Source: Hemicordylus capensis (lineage: Eukaryota > Chordata > Lepidosauria > Squamata > Cordylidae). From it: 64,000 nt of DNA. The translations under genes were made by a program, and so were the position numbers. The DNA is taken from positions 188,932,501 through 188,996,500 of the forward strand of contig NC_069661.1 in assembly GCF_027244095.1 (NCBI RefSeq). The letters run 5' to 3'. Below, one piece after another: positions 21,876 to 32,210 of the stretch (within the stretch, counting starts at the first letter, position 1; each line of letters begins with the position of its first letter). The notes below the pieces were generated by a model. The model did not search any database. It saw nothing but the letters and a program-made list of their open reading frames with translations, and was not told the origin of the DNA.

Positions 21876-22190
21876 TACTCCCCTTTGTTAGATTTCCCTT
21901 TGTTAGATTGATAGTCTCAGGTTTCACTTTCTTCCCTGGAGCATTCCCAAATGGTGATTGTACTTTGATTCACCATGAGAAGGGCAGGTGTGCGTTCACA
22001 CATCAGGTGGATTTATGTTGAAGTCAGTGCGAGATATTGGGGAGCATTCCATATACGATTTGAGGTTTCCCCTGCACTTTGGAACTTAGCCCGCATTATC
22101 TACGCACTAAAAAGTTCCACTTTTTACAGTGGCTTTTGGGGATACTTCAAAATATCCAATATACACCAGTGTTTATTCTGAGATGTATGG
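21876..22190. other. Unassigned DNA
   Basis: No gene or clear repeat. The part from 22050 may belong to the inverted-repeat cluster that follows. Confidence 0.3.
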
Positions 22191-22448
22191 AGCGGCCATG
22201 CTGATAGAGTGCCTTTTCTTAAAGCCTCACATTTTACTTTTTTATTTTTAAAACATTTGCTTGGTGATCAGGGTCTTTCCTAGATTAACTTAACTGCAGA
22301 ATTAAGTTGGGTAATGTAGAGCAAGCTACGAGGTAATATATTTGCCGCATATAAGTGCAATAAAGATAATTTGAAGAAACCTGGGGGCTGTTTACGTAAG
22401 GCTGCTTTAATAGGGTTACTGTTGGTTCTTTCCAATTTTTCCCCATGC

Positions 22449-22741
22449 ACATAGGAGCCTGCCATATACTGAGTCAGACCATTGGTCTATCTAGCTCAGT
22501 ATTTTCTTCACAGACTGGAAGCGGCTTCTTCAAGGTTACAGGCAGGAATCTCTCTCAACCCTATCTTGGAGAAACCAGTAAGGGAACTTGAAACCTTCTG
22601 TTCTTCCCAGAGTGGTTCCATCCCCTGAGGGGAATATTTTACAGTGCTCACACTTCTAGTCTCCCATTCATATGCAACCAGGGTGGACCCTGCTTAGCTA
22701 AGGGTACAAGTCATGCTTGCTACCACAAGACCAGCTCTTGT
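22449..22741 (-). repeat. 5S-tRNA chimeric SINE (CR1-tailed)
   Basis: On the minus strand the copy has GCTAAGCAGGGTCCACCCTG and CATATGAATGGGAGACTAGA (5S box A to box C), then the decayed tRNA part GAAGGTTTCAAGTTCCC, then the body and CR1-like tail ending CAGTATATGGCAGGCTCCTA. Nearly full length. Confidence 0.85.
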
Positions 22742-22827
22742 CTTCTCACAATTCATTCACCATTCATTCACCATGGCACCATTCATGCCATGCACTGTTC
22801 AGATCTGTGTAGGGTGTACCACTCATA

Positions 22828-23104
22828 GGAACATAGGAAGCTGTCATATACTGAGTCAGACCATTGGTTTATCTGGCAGCAGCTTCTCCAAGGTTGCAGG
22901 CAGGAATCTCTCTCAGCCCTATCTTGGAGATGCTGCCAGAGAGGGAACTTGGAACCTAGATGCTCTTCTCAGAGTGGTTCCATCCCCTGAGGGGAATACC
23001 TTACAGTGCTCACACTTCTAGTCTCCCATTCAAATGCAATCAGGGCAGACCCTTCTTAGCTAAGGGGACAGGTCATGCTTGCTACCACAAGACCAGCTCT
23101 CCTC
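22828..23104 (-). repeat. 5S-tRNA chimeric SINE (CR1-tailed)
   Basis: Same order as at 22449, with GCTAAGAAGGGTCTGCCCTG for the 5S box A region and a slightly shortened body. It shares high identity with the neighbouring copy but has different flanks, so it is a separate insertion. Confidence 0.85.
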
Positions 23105-23397
23105 TCCCAGTGGTACTTTATGATGAACATACGTAGGCTTTTCTTCTTCTTCAGGTGTTATCTCCTACAGGAGGTTAGCTATCATTAAGGCTATTCTGAC
23201 TTTGGATAGTGCTGCTCTAAAATGTTGTAAGGATGTGCATCCAAACCATTCGTGCACATTTTTCAGTCAGGATGTTCTTTGTCTTCTGACACTTCTTCCT
23301 TTAATTTTCCCCTGCATGATTAACTGCAATAAGGAGTATTTCCCCCCTCTAATAACATGGTCAAGATATTAAAGTTTTCTTCTCTTAAGGATGTTAA

Positions 23398-23900
23398 TTA
23401 GGGTTCCTGTTGGTTCCTTCCAAGTTTTTTCCATGCACCATTCATGCTATGCACCGTCCAGAAGACGTACCACTCTCAGTGGTACTTTATGGTGAACATA
23501 AGTAGGCTTTCCTTAAAGCCTCACTTTTTTGCTTTAAAAACAAAAACAAAAAGCATTTGCTTGGTGATCTTGCAGAACATCATGTGCATCCAGCCCGTGT
23601 GGGTGCAGGTACATATGATGTTCTGCAAAATCACCAAGCAAATGTGGGGTGTTTTTTTTAAAAAGCAAAAGGCGAGGTTTTAAGAAAACACACTTATGTT
23701 CTTATGTCCACCAGTGGTACACCCTACATGGATCTGAATGGTGCACAGCATGAATGGTGCATGGGGAAAAATTGGGAGGAACCAATAGGAACCATATTAA
23801 AGCAGCCCTATATACCCCCCCCATTTCTTCGAATTATCTTTATTGCGCTTATATGCAGCTAATATATTACCTCATAAAACTCGCTCTACTTTACCCCACT
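23398..23900. mobile_element. Large foldback element
   Basis: The left arm holds CATGCACCATTCATGCTATG (23431), CAGTGGTACTTTATGGTGAA and TTGCTTGGTGATCTTGCAGA, followed by ACATCATGTGCATCCAGCCC at the centre (about 23600). The right arm holds TGATGTTCTGCAAAATCACC, CACCAGTGGTACACCCTACA and GCATGAATGGTGCATGGGGA. The arms are about 200 bp. The right arm extends into sequence (23820-23900) that pairs with 22300-22400 instead, so two copies overlap or recombined. Non-coding; superfamily unknown. Confidence 0.65.
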
Positions 23901-24204
23901 TAATTCTGTGGTAAGTCTGTCATCTGTGAAAGGCCTAGGAGAGAGAGACTTCCATCTTCTCCCTTCCCCTCTTCCAGTATGTAGCAACCAGGCAGGCATG
24001 TAGGTTTATTTATCTCCCTGATGGATTTCTTAAATAAACTACTTTGTTTAGAACTTCAACTACATGTCTCCAGACAGTATTAATTAGCAGTGCTTACCTT
24101 ACCTTGCCTTTGCACTTCTGAAGCAAAGGGGTAGGTAGATAAACAAATCTCCCCTCCAAGCTCTCTAACACTTGTCATGGTTCTTTGTTTTTTTTAATTT
24201 AAAG

Positions 24205-24351
24205 ACAGATAAATTTGTTCTCATTCCAAAGCATTGTCAGAGTGAACAGATGTCATCTTCAGAGATTCAGTCAAATTCATCCAAAATAGATCTAAACCAA
24301 GTCCAGGAGCAGTTGAAGAAGGACCAAGAGCAACATCTGAATGCTAAGTAG
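24205..24351 (+). CDS. Candidate terminal exon of an unknown gene
   Basis: A strong acceptor (TTCTTTGTTTTTTTTAATTT then AAAG) precedes 48 sense codons and TAG. The peptide begins TDKFVLIPKHCQSEQ, passes SSSEIQSNSSKIDLNQ and ends VQEQLKKDQEQHLNAK. It is Ser/Gln/Lys-rich with a short helix-forming end. It starts in phase 0, as needed to follow the exon ending at 13497. No repeat family is visible in it. A possible polyadenylation signal AATAAA lies at 25142. Protein family not recognised. Confidence 0.4.
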   Translation, partial: TDKFVLIPKHCQSEQMSSSEIQSNSSKIDLNQVQEQLKKDQEQHLNAK

Positions 24352-25661
24352 GAATTAACACATATTGTGTGTGTCTATATTACCAGATTAACATGGATTT
24401 TAAACTAGGATGCAAATACAAGTGAAGAGAGATGTATGTTTTTTGACTCAATCCTACGAGCCCCCTTTTCAACATCCTATGGGCCTTTTGGTTATAACTG
24501 GCCTGAATTAAGATATGATTCTACTGTAGTCTAGCTGCAGTGATGCAATTTGCCACTATCACAGTTGCTACTTAAGATGATCCATAGGATTAAATATCTG
24601 ATTAATAGTGTCTTATGGTCTATTCACTATTTCAGACTGAAGGAATGATAGCAAGGGGTTAAAGTAAAGTTTGGATTTTTTTTTTTTAACCATTTGTTTC
24701 TAATGCAATCCAACATGCAGTCTCAAACATTTCCATGATGTGAGAAGACCGGTGTCCTATTGATTTAATAGGAACTGAAACCAGTTTCTAAACCTGATTC
24801 AATCATGCTCTTGAGGAACACTAGGAACAGTAGTGCTGTGAAATGGCTAGGAATCTTTTTAGTGGAAATGGTAATTGCTCACCAAAACTGTAATTCCCAG
24901 GGCTCTTTGGGGGAAATCATGACAGCTACACCAGTTTCAAAAGGTTTAACATTTATCATGTATATAGGATTCTAGGACATGGGAAAATGAGATAAATTGT
25001 GAACTTGTATAGATTTCAAATTAATCTTTATGCATATTGATACGTGAACAAATATATATATATAAATATTAGATTTCTCAACTTGAAGTCTCAAGAGGCA
25101 AAGAAGAGATGGTATGGTGACTCATCTTGTTACATATGATGAATAAATATAGTAGCAATCAAAAGGTCTGTTGGAGCTGCTTACAGAGGCTGCAGGATGC
25201 CAACAGAAGCTGCTTCCACAAGTGCTAATTAGCATCACTTGCCATGTCAAGCATTTTCTACAATGAGCTAGACATAGACTGGGAGTTATCACTTCAAGTT
25301 CACTGATTAAGGGTTATAACATCATATTTCTTTCCTAATTACTGGACTCGGTTGAGGCACAACCAGAGATCTTGTACAAGCCACACATTCTCTCCTCCCC
25401 TAGTTTCTCAAAGGTTTTGGTTCTTAAAATGTTCATGCTCTTTCTAAAGCTCTTTTCACACATTGTGCTGTACCTGCATTCAGTTGTCTGTACACACATC
25501 CATGTTTTGGTGTGAATGACTGTGCATGTGTTCATTTTGAAAGTGAACCTGGGTACAGGTCCCCTGAAATGCCGGATACATGTCAATACCTATAGCTGTA
25601 TGCAGATCTGTATCTATTCATAGATTGTAGGAGTGTTGTACATAGCCTATGAAGTTGAAAT
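24352..25661. other. Mostly unique DNA, possible 3' UTR
   Basis: If the exon at 24205 is real, the first part is its 3' UTR. A short (TA)n run lies near 25055. No other gene or clear repeat is visible. Confidence 0.35.
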
Positions 25662-25781
25662 CAGGGGAGTAACTATAATAGGGCAAGGGGAGACAGTTGT
25701 CTGGGGGCCCACTGCCTTGCCCCCCCCAGAAGCAAGTCACATGACTGATTCCCCCAGCTGCGCACCGCGCACCCGCCCAGG

Positions 25782-25902
25782 CAGGAGCGTAGCAAGGTTG
25801 GAGTGGGCCCAGAGACAAGATTTTAAAATTCCCCTCCCCCTCACTGAAGCTCAACTCATGAGGTAAAGAAATCTTAAATGAGGCTGAATAGTGGTAACAA
25901 AA

Positions 25903-25937
<35 letters not shown>

Positions 25938-26123
25938 CCTATGTGCCACAATAGAACATCATCCTAAATTATTTTTAAAATTTTGGAGGATGAATACAAC
26001 TGAAGGAAGCCTGGGCGAGTGCGTAGCTGGGTGAGTCAGTCATGTGACTTGCCTCGGTGGGGGGGGAAGGCAGTGGTCCTCCAGACAACTGTCTCCCCTT
26101 GCCCTATTATAGTTATGACCCTG
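25782..26123 (-). mobile_element. hAT-like MITE, inner inverted copy
   Basis: This copy reads inward from CAGGAGCGTAGCAAGGTTGG to CTATTATAGTTATGACCCTG and is the reverse complement of the outer element. Flanks CGCCCAGG (25774-25781) and TGCCCAGG (26124-26131) give a 7/8 duplication of outer-element sequence. The 342-bp copy contains a (CA)n tract (25904-25937) matching that of the outer copy. Confidence 0.9.
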
Positions 26124-26227
26124 TGCCCAGGCTTACTTCAGTTTATTCATCCTCTGAAATTGATGTGAGTGTTAAGACCTGGCGCTACCAGAACAGCATG
26201 GATGATGTTCTATTGTGGCACGTAGGT

Positions 26228-26293
26228 TTGTGTGTGTGTGTATGTGTGTGTGTGTGTGTGTGTGTACACACACACACACACACACACACACAG
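26228..26293. repeat. (TG)n(AC)n microsatellite
   Basis: About 33 bases of TG units run into about 30 bases of AC units, a perfect self-complementary dinucleotide hairpin inside the outer MITE. Confidence 0.95.
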
Positions 26294-26659
26294 CTTTTTG
26301 TTACCACTATTCAGCCTCATTTAAGATTTCTTTACTTCATGAGCTGAACTTCAGTGAGGGGGAGGGGCATTTTAAAATCTTATCTCTGGGTCCACTCCAA
26401 CCTTGCTACACCCCTGGTTGAAAAGTTCTGTAACTAATATTGTTGCATGTTGCTCACTTCCCTGACTGGTCAGAGGTTCCAGAACCAGTCTTGATTTGGC
26501 TTCCTTTGGGGGAAGAGAGTGATATGCCTTTGTGATCTTTGCTTCCTTTACAAATCAGTGGAAGTAGAACACAAGTGAAGGCAAAAAGGCACTCCTACAA
26601 GGTAGCATGTCCAACACCTCACATAAGATTAGTTCTACCCCCCATAATTTTTAGGATGC

Positions 26660-26925
26660 AGAGCTGGTCTTGTGGTAGTGATCATGAACTGTCCCTTTTA
26701 CTAAGCAGGGTTTTCCTTGGTTTGCATTTGGATTAGTGACTATATGTGAAAACTGTCTGCTTGAAGATATTCCCTTTAGGGGATAGGGCCCTAGCTCAGT
26801 GGTAGAGTATCTGCTTTGCATGCAGAAGGACCCAGGTTCAATCCCTGGTATCTTCAGATAGGGCTGGGAAAGACACCTGCCTAAAACCTTACTGCCAGTC
26901 AGTGTAGATCAGAGTAGGCAATTGG
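26660..26925 (+). repeat. 5S + intact tRNA-Ala-like chimeric SINE
   Basis: The 5' half is 5S-like (CTAAGCAGGGTTTTCCTTGG at 26701, then TTGGATTAGTGAC). Next come ATATTCCCTTTAGGGGATAG and a complete tRNA-Ala-like head: A box TAGCTCAGTGGTAGAG (26792-26807), TGC anticodon region CTGCTTTGCATGCAG, and B box GGTTCAATCC (26835-26844). The shared body GATAGGGCTGGGAAAGACAC follows. The CR1-like tail is truncated. Here the tRNA unit is intact, unlike in the other 5S-headed copies. Confidence 0.85.
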
Positions 26926-29900
26926 CCGTGTTTGGACATAATGCCAAACCAAAGGAAATGTGCCAGAGGTTCCAGTTTGTGGTCATCTGAATGTGTGAAA
27001 CCGTGGTTTTGTCACCCAACTGCGCCTCGGTTTTTGACCCCAACCTGAATTCGAATCTTCAATTTGTAGTGAATTTCACTGCTGAAACCTCAGGTTCCAA
27101 AGGGCTGTTGTTTCGTTCAAATTCTGCCACTGCCATAACCTAGGTTCTGTGCTGTGGCTCCTCCCAAAACAGAGAGGGCAGCTCAGAGCAGCCCAGAAAT
27201 GTGTCAGCTCTATGCTGGCTGTGCTGCTTGCTGGCTGCCTCTTGGATTTGTTACCCCACCCTCCGCCATCTCCGCACTCCTCCAGCTGTTGCTTGGCAAC
27301 AGGGATACCACATCCCTAGCATTCATCCTTTTAGAGGGGAAAACCACATTGGAGAGACCCTGCATCCACCTGCATCTTATGGCTCCCCCTTGTCCATCCT
27401 CACAAAAAGGATGGGATGACAAGACAGGCACAGCAGGAGAGGTCTCTCTGCAGTTCAGGGCTGCAGAGATATGTGCACCAACTTATGAAGCCCCAGCAAC
27501 AGCAGAAATTGAACAACTAGGTTGTTTCCTGAACAAAGGGCACATATGCCAGGCCGCTGGGAGAGTGATACAACAGTGCTTAACAGAAATACCAATGTGC
27601 CGACCCCTTGCATTAATCTGTGGGAACCCCAGCCATTGAAGCTTTGCTATGGTCCAGTCATATACAGAAAGAGACACCACGTCGCTTCACAAATCTGGTG
27701 ACTTTCTCTGTCCATTGGATTGGATGTCTTGAGCAGCCTGCAATGCACACCTTGGCACAGTGCCAGGCATGCAGGGCCTTTCTTTGGAATTACCATATAC
27801 AATGTTTTGACAGCTTCTATCCGGGGAAGGGGAGGGGGCACACATGCAAGAAACCCCTTTCATTAATAACACAACCTTATCTGGCACAGCTGCTCAGCAA
27901 GGCATCCTTTCAAAGGTGTTGTGTGTGTCGTATCTTGTGGGCAGCAGAGCATTGATTTTCCTGGATGCCTGGGCAGTGTTTGTATTTTTAAGGTTCCCGT
28001 GGACAGTACTGCTCTCTCCAACTGTATAGAGGGGTACTTTCAACTCTGCATGCACACAAGCACGCGTACACACACAAACACGTATCAACATGTCCAACCT
28101 TGGCCCTCCGGCTTGGAGGTACCCCAGACTGGTGCAGAATCACACATACCAGCAAAGGAAAAGCTACCTTGAATGGGATAACCCAAAAGTTTGGGTTAAA
28201 ATAAAGCTCCTAGGTTTTTTTCAGTGGTTCTGTTCTAATTTTTTTAGCAGTTTGTAGGAGAAGCGGGGCCCAGCCCCTTCCCCTGGCATGCAAACATGCA
28301 GTCTCAGCCATACTTCATGAGTAGGACTGACCAATGAGGCAAAAGAGATGTGCTCAAAAGCCTTGTGTGATAATAAATGTGCAATAGATACATATTCCCT
28401 TCTCTGCTCTCATGAGAGTGCCTGGCCATGGAGACACACATGTGGACCGGAGGGCTGTTGCCACCCAGCCTGAGTGCTAGATCCATGCAAGCACCAGGGA
28501 AGGGTACCCTAGCAACACCTTTCCCAGGCCCCGTGATGGCCAGAAACCAGGAGTCCAAGCACCCCCTCTGACAGTCTGGTCTCCCTGCAACACATATCCA
28601 TGGGACTTTTTTTCTCCCCAGATAGCCACCAGGTTTGCCAGGGATTACTCAGATCCATGGGTGCCCTGCCCTGTGGTGGCCAATTTACATACAACACAGT
28701 GCTGGTCCCAGCCTGGCCCATTTGGCTGTGGTTGTAGGATCCATCCCCAGTGTTTCAGAACTCTGCCCACCTGAAACCACTTGGACACTCTTTGGAAGTC
28801 TGGAAGGGTTGAGTGGAAAGGGGAAGGTATGGAGCATGAGTTCTATTATTAAGCAGAGATATCGGGAGCCCCACATCAATGGAGGCCCCTATAGTTGGAT
28901 GGCCTACCTTATGAGAGTGCAGTCCAACTGAGACCCAAAGCACATGTTGCCTCTGGTTCTCCTCAGTGGACTGGCCTTCTCATGAGAGGGCTAATCCCCA
29001 ACTAGCAAGCCAACACAGGGGAAGGAGTGTGTTGGGGTTTCCTGGACTGCTTGGCCTGGGTCTATGAGTCCAAGAGCATCCTTTGTCACAGTGGACCAAA
29101 CCCCAGGATTCTTTGCTTGCCCTCATATACATATTCCCTCCTAAGAAGTCATCACGATCCCTTCCCAGATTAACGCGAAACTTGTGGCCCTCTCCTTGCC
29201 ATCCCCCGGTATCAGTGATTGTGTTGGTGCAAGACTATATCGCTACAGGGCTCTTGCAAGGAGGTAGTTAGTGAGGCTCTCCTTACCTGTCCCTGCTTGC
29301 CTCTACTCTATGACCCCTGCTTTGACTCCTCAGGTACTTCCTGTAGTGAGTCAGAACTCTTCCTTTCCTCCTAGAGAGAAGATAGAAACATCTCTCCCCC
29401 CACCCCCGTTCTCTCTCTCCCTACCTCTTCATTATGCAGCTGATAGATAGGATAGGTCTTTCCTATCCCAAATGTACTTCACCAATAAACTGGTTAAGTA
29501 ACTTAGAATCTACAGTGACCTCCATGCATGTTACTTAAATAGCTGCAACAACTGAACTCTTCACTCTGTAACTGGAGTAGTAGCTTCCTTGGTGCTTTGC
29601 TAAATAATCACAAACCCCAACACTTACTACGTACTTAAAAGTTTGAGGACCTGGTCCCGCATGGCCTATCTCAGACACACAATTGGGAAAGAAGAAAAGT
29701 GAGCAACACCCCCCACCCACCCCATTTTTAAAGCAGCAACAGCAAGCTCTGGACATTTTATCCAAACCAGTGCTTGATCCATGTTAGTGGAAGGAAATGG
29801 AAGAGGAAGGCATTGCAGCCTGCATTCTGCATCACATGTAGGCACTACAGGCACTCCCTGCTTGACTGGGGGTACACTGCACAGCAAGGAGGCTGTTGCC

Positions 29901-30004
29901 TGCTGTCATCATCCCATGGGGTGGGGTGAGAATGTTGCAGAGAATGTTGTGGCTGCACAGTGTGCATGGCAGGGGGCTCTTAAGAGTAGTGCACAATGTT
30001 GAGG
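26926..30004. other. Long region without an identified gene
   Basis: A 161-codon frame at 27154-27639 and overlapping frames on both strands at 27200-28900 show no splice sites, family motifs or consistent start, and I treat them as chance in GC-moderate DNA. Short CA-rich runs lie near 28045-28085. The segment 28095-28150 (CTTGGCCCTCCGG) may be a piece of the MITE family at 15292. The part 29290-29620 has an AATAAA and a T/C-rich stretch but no firm identity. Confidence 0.4.
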
Positions 30005-30232
30005 CTGTTGTTGTTGTTGTTATTATTACATTTATATCCCGCACTTCCTCCAAGGAGCCCAGAGTGGTGTACTACATACTTAAGTTTCTCTTTCACAACA
30101 ACCCTGTGAAGTAGGCTAGGCTGAGAGACTGGCCCAGAGTCACCCAGCTAGTTTCATGGCTGAATGGGGATTTGAACTCGGGTCTCCCCGGTCCTAGTCC
30201 AGCACTCTAATCACTACACCACGCTGGCTCTC
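30005..30232 (-). repeat. Sauria-type tRNA SINE, full length
   Basis: Reverse complement gives GAGCCAGCGTGGTGTAGTGA, the B box TTCAAATCCCC, CTGGGTGACTCTGGGCCAGT, the tail CTCCTTGGAGGAAGTGCGGG and GATATAAATG, then a (TAA)n(CAA)n tail. Good agreement with 59818. Confidence 0.95.
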
Positions 30233-30927
30233 ATTTAAAGTTAAACAGCTAAAGCAAATGAGCCCCTGGCTTATCAGACAGTGCAGGGGGCTAAGGTGCC
30301 AACGGAGTGATCCTGGGTGTGTGCCCTGGTGGCCCAATGCTGTCAACACCTCTGGTGGGATCATGTCTGCTGGCCCAGTCCCAGCCCCTGACCTCTGTAG
30401 AACTTTTGAGCATAGCCTCCGTGTGCACAGACTGTACACATGATCGAAATCCTGCCTATACAGAGCGTCCACCTGAAAGTCAAGGACAGAGCCAGTGAGT
30501 GCCAGCCCAAGCCCCACTCTCTACATGTGTACCCATGATGTCACACGAACAAATGTAACTTCATATTTATGTTAGCTCTCATACTAGCCCCATTAACATG
30601 CTACATTCAACATTTCTATGATACACATGATTGTTGCTCTGTATAGAGGCGCTCTAACCCCTGGACTTGCAGGCCAAAGTCCAGGGCCTTCACACCTCCT
30701 GGGGATTCCCAAATCCTCTTCAGTCTGTCCCGAGTGGTGTGGTCACTGCGGCGTCGGCACAAGGCGGCTGAGCGTGACTGTGACTTGCTCCAGGTGGCTG
30801 AGCGTGACCTCTGCTTTAGAGACAGAGGGGGGAGTGGGCAAAGAAATATGTGGGATGGGAATATGTTAAGTTGCATTTTGAAATGTTTCTGCTAATCCAT
30901 ATTTGCATAAATATAGCAGTTTTATAT

Positions 30928-30967
<40 letters not shown>

Positions 30968-31269
30968 GGGGGTGATGCTTTTTAAATTTATTTAATGTTT
31001 TTTGTCATTTTTTTATTTTACACACATCTTTCCCCATTCCCCCCATCCTTCCCCCCACCTGCCCCGCCCCAACCCCGAGCCCGACCTTCCCTCCCCTAAC
31101 CAGGCTTTGTGCGCTCCATTGGCTGGGGGGAGGTGGGAAAAGAGAGGAGAGATAGAGGGAAAGAGAGAGAAGAAGAGGGGGAGCAGGAGGGGAGGGAGAG
31201 AAGAAGAGAAGGAGATACACACCATTGCACCAATAGATGTGGGTAAATCAGAAAGGGTGTTTTGGGTTT
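30233..31269. other. Unassigned DNA with a GT microsatellite and purine-rich tract
   Basis: A (GT)n run of about 18 units lies at 30930-30965. A purine-rich stretch (GAGAGG/GGAGAA type) covers 31135-31215 and produces spurious long minus-strand frames. No gene is supported. Confidence 0.5.
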
Positions 31270-32210
31270 GATTTTTGTTTGTTTGTGTTTTTTAATTATT
31301 CTAAGAATAGTTCAATAAAGTAATCTCAAATTTCTGACCATTTATCCAGTTTATTTACTTCTATGACAGCCCATTTTTCATATTCCGCTAACTCAAGCAG
31401 ATCATACACCCATTCCTCATTCCTAGGGCGAGTGGGAGATTTCCATTAGGGGTGTGTCCGAACCAGTCTGGAGGCCATTCTAAAGGCCTCCAAACTGTCC
31501 AGACCGATTCGGACTTGGCCAGTCCGGGTCCGGGTGGGGGGTCTTCCTTTAAGGGCGGGAGGGCTTGCTTACCCCTCCCGCCTCTTTGCCCCCTCCAGTG
31601 CCCGTATTCTATTGTGTAATTGGGGCGCTGGAAGCCAGCCGCCCCAGCCGCCCCCCCCGCGAGCGGATTAGGGGCAAAAGAAAACTACTGCTGCCCTCCC
31701 CCCCGCCACCCCCCCTGAGTGCTCACCACATTGTTTGCAAAAAAAAAGAGAGGAGCTCGCGAACAGAGCTCCTCTCTCGCCAAAGTCTCAGGCCCAACTG
31801 GGGCCGTGGGCGCGCGTGATAGGACACCTGATCTAATGGAACTTCCGCCGGAGGCCCGGTCTACCTGCCGGGAAGAGGCCGGGTAGACTGGGCCTCCGGC
31901 TACCTAAAAGAAAGGCCCCCCTTCGGTGCTGGTCCAGACTGCTCCGGACCATGCACATCCCTAATTTCCATCACCACAGTATGAATCTCTTGGCTACCAG
32001 TAAGCTTCTCCATAGCCACTGTTTAGGACCTGATTTTAGTCCCTACTCAGTTGGGATATACCCCAGTACTGCATTCAGATCCTTCAGTGCAAGGAATGAA
32101 TCCATCACTAAATTAATACGCGTAATAACCTCCCTCCAGAATCCTAGCACTATGGGGCAATCCCAGAACATATGCATTAAGCTAGCATGGGGATTATTGG
32201 GGGGATGATG
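31270..32210 (-). mobile_element. L1/Tx1-like LINE 3' fragment, split by a MITE
   Basis: On the minus strand 32210-31964 encodes ASLMHMFWDCPIVLGFWREV, then INLVMDSFLAL and VLGYIPTE, the C-terminal region of L1/Tx1-group ORF2. It continues beyond the MITE as RNEEW and LLELAEYEKWA near 31340-31430. The minus-strand end is an A-rich tail around 31270-31300. Frameshifts and stops are present. Confidence 0.65.
31447..31963. mobile_element. hAT-like MITE, TAGGGATGTGCA family
   Basis: The left end TAGGGGTGTGTCCGAACCAG and the right end, reverse-complemented, TAGGGATGTGCATGGTCCGG form the inverted repeats. A perfect 8-bp duplication ATTTCCAT flanks it (31439-31446 and 31964-31971). The 517-bp interior is GC-rich and contains a palindrome GTCTACCTGCC...GGGTAGAC near 31860-31895. 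No transposase. Confidence 0.9.

Larger units (their letters stand above)
22191..23140. mobile_element. Diverged copies of a foldback family, broken by two SINEs
   Basis: Blocks ACATTTGCTTGGTGATC (near 22252), GGTAATATATTTGCCGCATA (22332) and CTGCTTTAATAGGGTTACTG (22402) reappear, inverted, at 23530-23900. The same series resumes at 22742-22827 (GTAGGGTGTACCACTCATAG) and 23105-23135 (CCCAGTGGTACTTTATGATG). The two 5S-type SINEs at 22449 and 22828 therefore landed inside one older element. Confidence 0.55.
25662..26416 (+). mobile_element. hAT-like MITE, outer copy of a nested pair
   Basis: The element starts CAGGGGAGTAACTATAATAG and ends ACCTTGCTACACCCCTG. Flanks GTTGAAAT (25654-25661) and GTTGAAAA (26417-26424) are a 7/8 target duplication. 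Its own sequence is 25662-25781 plus about 26132-26416, including a (TG)n(AC)n tract. The rest is a second copy inserted in reverse. Non-autonomous; no transposase. Confidence 0.9.

Noticed and set aside
26701-26783. Functional 5S rRNA gene
   Set aside because: Only box A to box C resemblance remains and the sequence continues into a SINE body.
27154-27639. 161-codon frame
   Set aside because: Overlaps equally long frames on the other strand and shows no domain or exon border.
29290-29620. LTR-like stretch with AATAAA
   Set aside because: No promoter-like parts, terminal bases or flanking duplication could be made out.
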